From Gnetum montanum (lineage: Eukaryota; Streptophyta; Gnetopsida; Gnetales; Gnetaceae): a DNA stretch of 64,000 nucleotides. The number at the start of each line of letters is the position of its first letter. The stretch's first letter is position 1. The notes beneath the pieces were generated by a model. That model worked only from the letters and a program-made list of their open reading frames with translations, did not search any database and was not told the DNA's origin. Of this stretch, positions 54,901 to 64,000 are shown piece after piece. The stretch is from the NCBI GenBank assembly GCA_015680685.1, contig MNCI01036723.1:42918-106917 (forward strand). The letters are read 5' to 3'. The translations under genes and the position numbers were made by a program.

Positions 54901-56067
54901 TTCTGCCTAAATATGTCTAATTTTTTATTTGTCACTAGGAGCTCGCCTTCGATGGGACCCAACAGTGCCCGTTGACCTGGACATCATCAAACCCTCATCA
55001 GAAGCAGCGGTCGTTCCATGCAACATTTACAAGGAAATGCGTAATTGTGCGTTACACTCGACCCACTCCCTATGGGAGATCCAAAATTTCAATGATGACC
55101 TCTGGAAGAAGCTGTAGAGGTTGGAGGAATAAAGGATGTCTCTGACCAAAGAGGTCGGAGGCTTAAGATCACGATGCAAATTCCTACAAGCTCGAGGGAT
55201 AAGTCAAGAGGACTAGCGGACGGCTGTTATCAACTACACTCGTTACTGGACCGTGGTCAGGAACAGTGTCCAATCCAGCCACAAATTAGTCAAGCAGAGG
55301 ATGCAAATGGACCTCCTGGCCCAGAAGAACCAGGACTGGAAGGATTTTTGCGCAAGGATCCAAGAGTGGGGGAAAAAGTAGAAGGATCACAAGCGTCTGT
55401 ATAAGCGAGAAAGCATCGCTTATCATCAGCATTATCGTGATTTTGTTGTTGAAGCCCAATCCTTGTGAATTTTCCTTGATGTTATTGGTGCTTCTGCAGC
55501 CTTTGAGAAGTTTCAGGAGTAGGTGACTGTGAGCGCATCACCAGAAAGAGAGATTACTCTTCCTGGGTGAGAAACCACAATCCCTACCTTCTTCCCTAAA
55601 CCACCCCGATGGACTAGCATTGAAAAGGGGAAGGTTAAGGCCGGCACTAATCTGGGGGATGTAGTTTGGGCTGAACTGATCAAGGATGAAATTATGTATC
55701 ATCTGTGGGTCAGTTTAGATCAACTCCCCTTTGCTGCTGATGCACAACCATCGCGAGTGAGTTTATTGTTATTAAATTTTCTAATTCATCCGAATTAGCT
55801 ACCATGATTTTTTTTTGTTGTTTTTGACATGCTTATTATGTGCAATTACAGGAAGTGAACGAATAGGGTGGGCAGAACGAGGCGGAAGCTCAGGAGGAAG
55901 AACGTGACGACGTGGACCGATGCCCTGGCAAGGAAGCTCTGGTAGAGGAACCTTGCGAAGACGACGCTCTGCACGAAGGAGTGTTTCCTAGAGGGAGTGG
56001 ACCATATGAAGATGACCTAGTAGCCGTGGAAGCTGAGTTAGGCGATATTAGGGATAGCGGGCCTTGA
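51934..56067 (+). pseudogene. Antisense, intron-containing gene inside element D (HAD/FCP1-like N-terminal domain)
   Basis: Exons I infer: 51934-52052, 52376-52827, 52913-53187, 53281-54323, about 54411-54602, about 54674-54817, about 54941-55756 and 55851-56067. Introns start GT and end AG; intron 1 ends in a strong pyrimidine tract. Exon 1 has phase 2 as in C and reads into RSILIFLDIVGVL, a HAD-like motif I with the catalytic Asp kept. A net frameshift follows in exon 2, then FLQFLL, IVWS and PGTVY. Exon 3 has a matching LxxxxxxF..TSNV segment. Exon 4 (53365-54105 open) aligns with exon 4 of C. Exon 7 is a coiled coil (HKLVKQRMQMDLL). The last exon is strongly acidic and ends TGA at 56065-56067. 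Nonsense codons and frameshifts make this copy dead. Confidence 0.72.
54800..54893. repeat. 46-bp direct duplication around an N base
   Basis: 54800-54845 and 54848-54893 are identical, separated by N at 54846 and one base. Exon 6 of the antisense gene ends in it. An unmerged assembly overlap is the simplest explanation. Confidence 0.9.
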
Positions 56068-56229
56068 GGAGATGCGTAATTGTAATTACGGATGGTTTTA
56101 TTTGTGAGATTGAGACAAAGACAATATGACTTTTAATTATGAAATTTTTACTATGGTTTTTTTTGTCATCTTTATGTTTTTATTTATTAAACATAAGTAG
56201 AATTATTGACGGTTGGTGGATGTTGAATA

Positions 56230-56435
56230 GAATTGATAGTTTAAGGCCATTTCGGGCTGCTATGTAGCTCTTGCGTAAGATGTCAATGGATTTGTTAGTT
56301 TAAGGCCATCCTGGGCCGTTGGGTGACTTTTTGCGTAAAATGTGAAGGATTTGCTAATTTAAGGCCATCCCGGGCTGTTGCTAGTTTTAGGCCATTGCGG
56401 GCCACTACTAGTTTTAGGCCGTTACAAGCCACTAG
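56230..56435. repeat. Hairpin array I of element D (five units)
   Basis: Units read AGTTTAA or AGTTTTA, then GGCC, six bases, then GGCC or GGCT. Short words such as TGCGTAA lie between them, where C has AGCGTAGC. The array separates the antisense gene from protease. Confidence 0.8.
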
Positions 56436-56681
56436 CACATGAAGTATAATACATTGAGAGCGTAAACATACATGTGTATGGCGTAAATGTAATGAGTAGA
56501 GATGGTAAAACGTAAATGACATAAACTGGAAGACTGAAATAACATAATTGATAAAATCATAAATATGCGCATACGAAGTAATAAACAACCAGCAAAAAAG
56601 ACTAGCAAGCGTAAATTAGAAAAGAGGTGAATATGTCAATATGTGCGCAAATGTGATGTAGGGCCGCCGCTAACCCCGTAA

Positions 56682-57520
56682 CTATTTTTTAATGGCCTTC
56701 ACATTGAGTGGTGCATAAAGGCAAGGAGATTTATGGCTCAACTCCTCTACATCACCTTCTTCCTCCTGAAACGGTAATTCGGCCCAGGCTAGGCTGCCAT
56801 TAGTCACTTTTTTGACTTGTTCGGAGGTTTGAACAAGGGTTTGGTCTTCGGGAATTTTGATTTCTGAGCCCTGTTCTTCCTCGATGTTGTTAATAGCCCG
56901 AGGTGTTATTTCATCACCATGAATCACCACCTCCGCTCCTGCGTAAGGAAAGTGTATTTCTTGGTGGATTGGTGATGAAACTACCCTCAGTTAGGCTAGC
57001 CAAGACCTCCCTAGTATGAGATTAAAGCCGAGCATCTCCTTGACAACGATGAATGTGGCATCTGTTGGGAACTGATCCCCTGCCACAAAATCGATATGCA
57101 CCGTCCCCTTGACTTGAACTCGTGCTTCGTTGAATGAATTTAGGCATGATGTCGTTGTCAGACTGATCTGATTGACTAGGCCCAACTTATCCACTATGGG
57201 GTAAGGGATGACATTTGTAGTCGCGTCGTCATCAACATGCACTCTCCGGATCCGGTGTTGCCCCGACCCGGATAGTGATGAACATGGGTTTTGTCGTCAC
57301 TCGACCTTTCTCAGGATCATCTTTGATGGATTCATCATGAAAGGTCAATGGGGTAGGTTTAGTTCCTTCAGCGAGGGGGAAACATGACAGCATGTATCAC
57401 TTCCTCTTCCGCTGGTAAGCATTCATCCACAGGTATGGATGTCAACATATGAACCATAGCCTCACGGTGTTTTTCAGATGTCATGAGCAGGTCATATAGA
57501 CTCAGAGTTGTGTTCTTTTT
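56682..57520 (-). pseudogene. Element D aspartic protease region
   Basis: The active-site segment reads HVDDDATTNVIPYP near 57200-57242, so Gly of the D-x-G triad is replaced by Asp. It continues IVDKLGLV and FNLILGRSWLA near 56995-57035. A Glu-rich tail ends at 56682. The order and length match C. After it on the minus strand come array I and the antisense gene instead of RT. Confidence 0.83.
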
Positions 57521-57779
57521 CTTTAAAGCCTTCTTGAATTACGTAAATGCATCAAGGAGGTCCCTCTCTCAGCTGGGTTGTTTATCCTCTCTTTCCTCTT
57601 CCATTCATCCCAAGAGACAGATTTCTCGAGGCGAACCGGTGTCGGTCGGAGGGTTGTGTTTCTTTCTGCTGAGAGGAGGCGAGTGCGTTTCTATACCTTT
57701 GCCTCTGCCAGGCAGTGAAAGCAAAGGTGTAGAAGCCAAGGGCTTTGGCTCGGTGATCCCTAGCGTAACATGATTTTTG

Positions 57780-60577
57780 GTTGTGTTAGTTAGTACATCT
57801 TCTTCCCCCTTTCCGCTAGGTGGAGACTGGTGGTTTTGACTAGAGACTTGCCCCTACGTAAAAGGGGTAGTTAGTGACTTTTGTACTTTAAGGATGAAGG
57901 GCGCCTTAGGAGTGAGCGCAGACATGGCCACAGCTTTGCTGTTAATGCTAGAATTACTCATAGGTTAAGAAGGTGCCCGAATAATAAAAGGAGGCCTCAA
58001 GATATTGCCTACTGACGTTGATAAACCACCAGCTGATGTTGATGTGCCTAGTCCACAAATAACAAAAGGTGGCTTCGAGGCACTACCAGTTGGTGATGAA
58101 GAACTCGCCCCCTGGGGTGAACTAGTGGGTACACGCAACACGGAAGGTTGCTTAGGTGGTTCCCTGCCCTCACCGTTCGTACTTACCACATTGATGGTAT
58201 ACTTTACATCGTTTGCATTCAATGGGTCCTTGTACACATGCATCGCCTAGTTTTCGGGACGTGGTGGACTACTGCCGTCTAATGTCAAAGAGCCATTATC
58301 AATCATACATTGAATGTCGTCCTTTAACGCCCAGCAGTAGTCAGTATCGTGACCACACAACTAGTGGTAGTCATAGAAACGGTCTAGCCTAAAAGACCTG
58401 GGAACTGGCGGTTCGTTGGGCAGAGCTAAAGAAGGGTTCTTCAACAATTCACAATGACGCTTGTGATGCTTAAGAGATTCTTCGGATATTTTCTTGTTTT
58501 GAATATATCCCGCTCCTAATAGTTGTCTCAGCAGTTTCGAATGTTTTATAGGCAGGGCCATGTATTTTGAGCGATCTTTACGCTCAAAATTTGGTTTTGA
58601 TTGTGAGGGCTTTTCAGGGGCAAATGCTTCTTGACCAGCGCTACTTGCACTAGTCATAGCCTCAGCAGGCGCTGTGGGTGGCTTCTTGCTATTTTTCTTT
58701 TTGGTGCCTTCAGCCAGCACGGCTACTGTCGTTGTTGTTGCTTTACCTTTGTCTTTACCCTTGCTATTAGTGTTTTTATAGGCCACATACGCCGGGTCTT
58801 TGCGAGCCTCCGCAGCATCTTGGATGCTCTTCGTTTGTGCGAAGGCTTGACTCAGAGAGTGAGGGGCAAGGTAATACAGTTTAGACTTGATGAAGTTGTT
58901 AACTACTCCTTTGAAAGTAGCCAGCAGATGGGCTTCCGCGATAGGCTCACGGATTTCATTCAGAGTAGCGCTCCATCGCTGTATAAACTTCTGAACTGGC
59001 TCGAGTGGATCCTGTTTCACTCCCATAAGTTGGTCCAGTGTGACTTCTAGCTTTAAATTGTATTTAAAGCGAGTCACAAATTGTGTGAAAAGCTCTTCTA
59101 AGGTTGAGATGGAAGAGCGAGGGAGTGCTCTATACTTGTCCAATGCCTTACCTACCAAAGACATTGCAAAGACTTGGATGATTGTATGTGGCCATTGTTG
59201 TAGTAGCAAGGATTCAAACCTGAAGGTGACCAAGTGAGCATTAGGATCACCTTCCCCATTATACTTAGTAAAATGGGGCAGAGACATACCCAAAAGCAAC
59301 GAGAGCATAGGGACTGCTGGACTGATGGGATCATCATGGTAGAAGTCCATGACCTATACTGTATCAGAACCAACAGCTTTGAGGCATTTGACTTCCTCTG
59401 TAAGGGTCTGAATAAGCAAGAAAGCTTGATCTAGAACTATTGGCGATGAATTCAGTGGTACAGGTACCGAAGGTTGAGCAGGGAAAGTAGTACCAGTCAA
59501 TGGAAGGGAAGGGATGGCTTGGCCGATAGATGGTGCGATGGGGACCATCCCCACGGACGGGGCAGCCTGCGAAACCCACCACCCAGCAGCCTATGCAGAA
59601 AAACTAGCCGTCGTCGGCTGTGCAGGATGAAGGGTGTAAGAATGCTGTGCAGTTATGTGCGGGACATGTGTGGTAGGTACAACCAAGGGTTGTGCACTAT
59701 GGAGTGCAGATTGATTAGATTGTTCAATAGGTGGGATCCATTGACCAACCGTAGGTTGTTGCACAGATCACTGCGATTCAATGTTAGTCACAATCTGTCG
59801 CCCTGTAACGGGCTATGACAAAAAGGTTTGTGCCGGATTTTGCACCCGACCAGTTATAGGCATGGGGTGGACCTGCACCTAGGGAATGAAATGGGAGGCA
59901 ACGGATGTAGGTATCACCAACGGAATCCTCATTACATGTGACGAAGGGGTTACTCCCATGTTGTTTTGAGAGGGCATTTGTGCCTGCAAGACTGAGGATT
60001 GCGCAGTGGCCTGCGAGACATTTGGAATGGAAATGTGCATTTGGGTGGTGGTGAGTGGATTGAGAAGAGCAGTTTCTTGGGTAAGAGGGTGAAATAGGGG
60101 ATTCGCGTATGTATGAGGGCTAAGGGTATGGTATGCATCCGCATGTTATGATTGAGCTGTGAACTCATCCTCCTCCTCCTCATTTGGAGGCTCTAAAACG
60201 GACTATGCAGTCTGATTCTTAGCCATAACTAATTGAGATAGGAGTTCATGGTAATGATCTGTAAGGGGTATGAAATAGTATGTAGTAGGGATAAAGTCTA
60301 AACCTCCTTTGTGGATTAACTCATAATTTTTCTTTGCGTCCATCTCGGCTCGGCTAATGGCAAGCTTCGCCTGGATCTTGACATAAATGAAATTATACTC
60401 TTCTTGTGTGAGGATGGTTAACGCAGGATCTCTACTTTGTAATCTCAGTGATAGACGTGACGATCCTTGAGGGCCTATCATGCCGACCGCTGATTCGGGG
60501 ACGGTAAAGGGATTTTCAGTTGTTGCGGCGAGGTCAGTGGCGATCATAGCAGTAGTGGTCGCGTGTGCGGAATCCAT
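57780..60577 (-). pseudogene. gag: Element D gag
   Basis: It starts MDSAHATTTAMIATD at 60577. An N-terminal helical part (KIQAKLAISRAEMDAKKNYEL) is followed by a Gln-, Pro- and Thr-rich region (59400-60200). The core, open from 59350 to 58361, reads VMDFYHDDPISPAVP, YNGEGDPNAHLVTF, ALPRSSISTLEELFTQFV, FKYNLKLEVTLDQL and LYYLAPHSLSQAFAQTKS. A Lys- and Ser-rich hinge leads to a knuckle-like DYH-stop-LCGHDTDYC near 58340-58365. A Ser- and Pro-rich tail follows. Confidence 0.88.
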
Positions 60578-60797
60578 CTCTTAGATAGATCGGTAACCAC
60601 AAACGTAAAGATCTAAAAAAAAAGGTGAAGGCAAAACAGAATCACGATTGGGCTTTCTACCTTGTAGGATTCCAAGGGAATCGTTACTGTGACTGATCTA
60701 CACCACATGGTTTCGTAAACTTCCTTGGAGCTATTACGTTTACAGTGAGTGAACTTGGGTACAGATCGCATACAGGGTTACCCATAAAATATGGATC

Positions 60798-60825
60798 GGA
60801 GGTTCAAGCCCTCCTTCTAGTGCCA
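60798..60825 (-). promoter_or_regulatory. Primer binding site of element D with tRNA T-arm extension
   Basis: On the minus strand the PBS begins TGGCACTAGAAGGAGGG. The plus strand reads as the 3' part of a tRNA: stem GGAGG (60798-60802), loop TTCAAGC, stem CCTCC (60810-60814), seven bases of acceptor strand, G, then CCA (60823-60825). The LTR begins six bases later. The donor tRNA is not identified. Confidence 0.72.
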
Positions 60826-60831
60826 GAAAAC

Positions 60832-62536
60832 TGTAACGATGGAAAACGTCGGTCACTGGAAATATCGATCGAAGATCTGTGTACACAGTTTTAACCCTAG
60901 ATCCGTGTGAGGGCTGTGCTAGAGATAAGCGAATCTGAGGTGCCCTGAATGGTCTTGTCGATTAGATAGGGACTTACTTACCAGTAAATTATTGTGTATT
61001 AAGTTGATGTATGTTTATACGTGTCTTGCAAAAATGGATTAATTCGGTGAATCACGGGAGTAGAAAACCATGTAAAGAATAAAAAAAGGGCAACAGTGTC
61101 AACGTGACGAGGGAAATCAGATCCAAGAAGAATGCGTAATTCCGAGATATATGATTTGACCCAAAGAGGCTGAATATATTACGTGCTATTAACAAACTTC
61201 GTTTTCATTGTGCGAAACATGCACAAATCAACAAGAAAACTGTTTAAAGGGAATATAGAATGCAGGTTGATCTACCTCGTAAGCCAAAATTTGGGGTGCA
61301 AGGAAGGTCAAGCTTGGAGACAAGATGTCTATTGATCAACTATTTCTGATCAATAAACGCTGCCAATCGTGCTAGATGATCTATCAACCTCTAATCTGCT
61401 TCTTTCGCCTTTTTTTAATCCTTTGCTTGGGAGCTGCTAATGATCGCCAATGAAGAGGATAATCTTTTCACCAGGAAGACTAGTCGCTCTTGATGCCAAT
61501 GCTAAAAGGAAAAATGCCTTATGTTCTCCTGCTGTTGCCCCTTCTTTTCTTCGTCAACTGAAGTATTTATAGGTTCAGCACTACGTGGGAAGACATGGTC
61601 CTGATGACACATGTCCTGAACCTTCAAAACACCATTGAATTACTAGATTTCATGGCAAAGCTAGTCACACGACATCATGTCTTGGGGGACAGTATACTGC
61701 AAACTATTCTTGCTGAAAACCACCTTAGGATTGCGTAGTAGTACACTGATGAGCGTCTTGCTACCGCATATGGGTAGCAGGTGGTTGTTGGGTACTATTT
61801 TAGCCGATTTTACATTTTATTATGCTCGTTTACGCTGCATAACGTAACGGAGCGTAATGTGATGACCTTCATGTGTATTACACTTGTTTACATTGCATAG
61901 CATAATAGAGCGTGAAATGGTCAACTTTACAATGTCTTACGCTTGCTTACGTTGCATAGCATAAAAAGTGTAAAGTGACTAGTCTGTAAAAAGAACAGTT
62001 TAAGATGCCGCACTTGTCCTGACTTCGACTTTGATCCCTTGGAGATTCGTTACGCTGCTCTGTGTAATGAAGCGTAAATCAGCTTTCAACCAAAACTTGA
62101 TGGAATTCGCGACAAGTTGGAGATTGTTGCTTAGGCCTTAAACTCGCCGCATTTGCTGAGGCTCCAGCTTCCAGCCAACTCCATTGCTGAAATAAGTTAT
62201 CTTTTGACATTGCATTGTGTTGTGTAGAATTACGCTAAGCGACGTGACGCTATGTTGCGTAATGTAGCATAAAGAACAGAAACAGAGTTAGGAATTTCTG
62301 GAGACTCGATATTGCGTCCCCATTTTGCCTTGTTCTATCTTCTGGACTTTCTTTGTTCTGCTCTGGACTACATATAACTGAAAGCTCTTTGCCTGGATCG
62401 CAAACCCCTTCTTTGCCTTAAAACTTGATGTTGCACGTCTCTCTGTCTTGTTCTACCTCCCAGATTTCTATCGTAAGCTTTTACTCGAATTGTGAATCTT
62501 CGCCTTAGGCCGATCCACAATTTTCACGGTGTTTCA
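60832..62536 (-). repeat. 5' LTR of element D (1705 bp)
   Basis: On the plus strand it runs TGTAACGATGG to GGTGTTTCA. The minus-strand TATA box is at 61564-61571. The U3 inverted repeats TTACGC/GCGTAA recur at about 61810-62275, some arms decayed. Confidence 0.93.
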
Positions 62537-62541
62537 GGGTA
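62537..62541. repeat. Right target-site duplication of element D
   Basis: GGGTA, identical to 44582-44586. Confidence 0.92.
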
Positions 62542-63357
62542 CACAATATTGGGTATGCAATATCGTAGCCCAAGATGTGATATCTTACATTCGATATCAC
62601 AGGGTTACTCCTAGGTCTATAACTACAGTGCCCAAGTGCATAATTGGGAGTAATTTTTTGGTAGTTAAGTAGTGAAACTCTTGCAGTTTTTCCATTTGAA
62701 AGTTAGAATATTTTCCAAGTGCCCACAGTAGGAGGTCTAAGTGTGAATAGATCTTTATTCAAGCATTGATGTACCTGAGCACACCATTGTGTTAGCAATA
62801 AAGACAAACTCTTTGATCCATTCCTTGTAGAACTTGAGGCTCTCTTTCTTTTGCATTTATATATTGTGATTTCATGCAATTTACATTAATGTTATTAATG
62901 TAGTAATTAGTTTTCAGCAATTAAGCAAATCATTAAAATACACAAGCATGACCCCTTTGAGCATACGTGTGATGCTTGGTAGCTTCGAAATGATTAGCGT
63001 TTAATAGCCCATTAGTGTTGGACAAAGTTCAGGATGTGTCCGGGAAGTGGGAATGGTTACTTGTGTTAGGCTAGACTAGACTATAGTTTACTTAGTAATT
63101 AATCACTCTCACTTTTATTCTTGTTATAGGTGAGTAATTTCATAAAAATACAAAATAATAAAAATCTTATGCCTCAATCACACTTAACCATACAATTGCA
63201 TTCCACAAGTGGGACTGGGAAGACAACGAACGGATAACAAATACGCACTATTTAGCTCTAGTGTACTTAGTAATTATAGTTTGTGGAATTCGATCGGATC
63301 ACATGTGAACACCTGTGATTTGTATGGTTGGGCGTAAGGGTACCTTGTCGCTCATCA
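62542..63357 (+). repeat. 3' LTR of element A, second piece
   Basis: It continues the LTR begun at 44533 and ends CTCATCA. U3 contains GTGATATC (62577-62584) and GATATCAC (62593-62600), a perfect inverted repeat with spacer TTACATTC. It also contains ATATTG (62546-62551) with CAATAT (62558-62563). Confidence 0.85.
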
Positions 63358-63470
63358 GTAGTGGAGATCAATGCAGCATCATCTACATATAAAAGAAGAT
63401 TCACTACTTTATATCCAATTTTGATAACATAACTATTTTTCTAGTTGCATACTATTGGCAACCATTTGGG
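63358..63470 (-). pseudogene. Ty1/copia-type reverse transcriptase scrap
   Basis: On the minus strand one frame reads YKVVNLLLYVDDAALIST. The box LLLYVDD followed by hydrophobic residues is the copia-type RT active site. The preceding residues read VIKIG, as in copia RT before the box. Upstream it is broken by frameshifts, and it ends at the border of the A 3' LTR. I could not recover a clear continuation at the other border of A near 8650. Confidence 0.55.
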
Positions 63471-64000
63471 ACGAGACCGCCAACGAGTGTCCTCCAACAT
63501 GATTTAGATGCCTGCTAGTCTCTGGCAACACTAAGGTCCAGATACCTCCAAATAGACTTAGTAGTTAATGTGAGTATGTGTGTGTGCTATTGCGGTGTGC
63601 GGTTGTGACAAATGAAAAGATTGCGTTGTGTGTAAACTACAAATGAATTATCATAAAGAGATTTAGCCAACTTTGCCAAGTACTGTGAGTTGTTAAGAGT
63701 TCCTATTTTGTTCAATTGCCTAGTCTATGTGGTCCTTATAATACCTACTTGTAAAAAATAAAATTTTGCAAAAAAATTTAAGCATAACTCCACGAATCTA
63801 CTTCTAATTTTCCCCAGAGAAAGAGATAGTTCCACAAGAAAACAAGAAATAGAGCAAGATTCAATGGAAATAGACAAAAAAGAAAGAAAATTTGTGTTAA
63901 GATCTCAAATTTTTAAACAAGGTAAAATGATACGAGTAAACACTTCGCAATAAAGCTATACCAAATTCAATAACTACGAATTGTTCAAACTTCCAAGGCT
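63471..64000. other. Right flank, nothing recognised
   Basis: AT-rich DNA with short ORFs only. It may be more of the copia remnant on the minus strand, but I see no further motif. Confidence 0.5.

Larger units (their letters stand above)
44587..62536 (-). mobile_element. Tat/Ogre-like giant Ty3/gypsy element D with internal antisense gene
   Basis: An 18-kb minus-strand element flanked by a perfect GGGTA duplication. It has the same organisation as element C: 5' LTR (60832-62536), PBS, leader, gag, protease, antisense spliced gene, RT, two RNases H, integrase, hairpin array, polypurine tract and 3' LTR (44587-46292). C and D are diverged relatives, not a recent duplication. The D LTR pair looks closer than the pairs of A, B or C. 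Confidence 0.92.
8651..63357 (+). mobile_element. Athila-like Ty3/gypsy element A, interrupted by B and D
   Basis: The 5' LTR, PBS and gag lie at 8651-11835. Pol and the 3' untranslated region lie at 36919-44532. The 3' LTR is split into 44533-44586 and 62542-63357. Removing the insertions leaves about 11.7 kb, a normal Athila size. The RT catalytic box VFMDDFSTYG, the protease style and a tRNA-Asp-type PBS fit Athila-like elements. LTRs run TGAT...ATCA. No exact target duplication is present (GCTAG on the left, GTAGT on the right). Confidence 0.85.

Noticed and set aside
58631-59050. Plus-strand ORF of 139 codons
   Set aside because: It is antisense to the conserved gag core of D and has no counterpart in C.
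60798-60825. tRNA gene
   Set aside because: Only the T-arm and acceptor 3' strand with CCA are present. There is no D-arm or anticodon arm, and the place is exactly where a PBS belongs.
63358-63470. Continuity of the copia scrap with the left flank of A as one interrupted copia element
   Set aside because: I could not follow the RT frame on the other side near 8650, and the target duplication is not exact.

Overview
The window is plant nuclear DNA made almost entirely of nested, decayed Ty3/gypsy LTR retrotransposons. I see no intact host gene. A large repeat-rich seed-plant genome is likely, because Athila-like, Tat/Ogre-like and chromovirus elements are inserted into one another. The species cannot be named from this sequence. 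Most premature stops are single C-to-T or G-to-A changes, as expected for old methylated copies.

Layout. (1) 1-6149: chromovirus E0, plus strand, with its 5' LTR cut by the window edge. It has gag, PR, RT, RNase H, IN, a chromodomain remnant and a 3' LTR. (2) 6150-8650: AT-rich flank with SINE-like pieces. (3) 8651-63357: Athila-like element A, plus strand, split in two places. Its gag (9642-11835) is interrupted by element B, and its 3' LTR (44533-44586 plus 62542-63357) is interrupted by element D. Its pol lies at 36919-40860, followed by a second tandem RNase H/IN copy at 40925-42490. (4) 11841-36913: element B, minus strand, same LTR family as A, with gag but no recognisable pol and target duplication ACCTC. 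(5) 14120-32593: element C, minus strand, an 18.5-kb Tat/Ogre-like element inside B. (6) 44587-62536: element D, minus strand, an 18-kb relative of C inside the 3' LTR of A, with target duplication GGGTA. (7) 63358-64000: flank with a copia RT scrap. The insertion order is A, then B into A, then C into B, with D entering A separately. The D LTRs look most alike by eye, so D is probably youngest.

The most interesting part is inside C and D. Between protease and reverse transcriptase, where related Ogre elements carry an intron, both elements hold a roughly 4.2-kb gene on the opposite strand with about eight exons. In C the splice phases keep one reading frame from the ATG through six exons, interrupted only by nonsense codons. 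The predicted protein starts with a HAD/FCP1-phosphatase-like domain. It continues with a large domain of uncertain family, an acidic linker and a coiled coil, and in D it ends in an acidic tail.

This antisense gene is flanked by arrays of short hairpin motifs, and a third array lies between integrase and the 3' LTR. Stem sequences differ between arrays while pairing is kept (GGCC/GGCC, GGTC/GACC, CGTC/GACG, AGTC/GACT). The 3' untranslated regions also carry hairpins with a constant 10-base loop and changing stems. The U3 regions carry clusters of inverted repeats whose arm sequence is specific to each element. All coding regions here are degenerate, so any function would belong to the ancestral or still active relatives.
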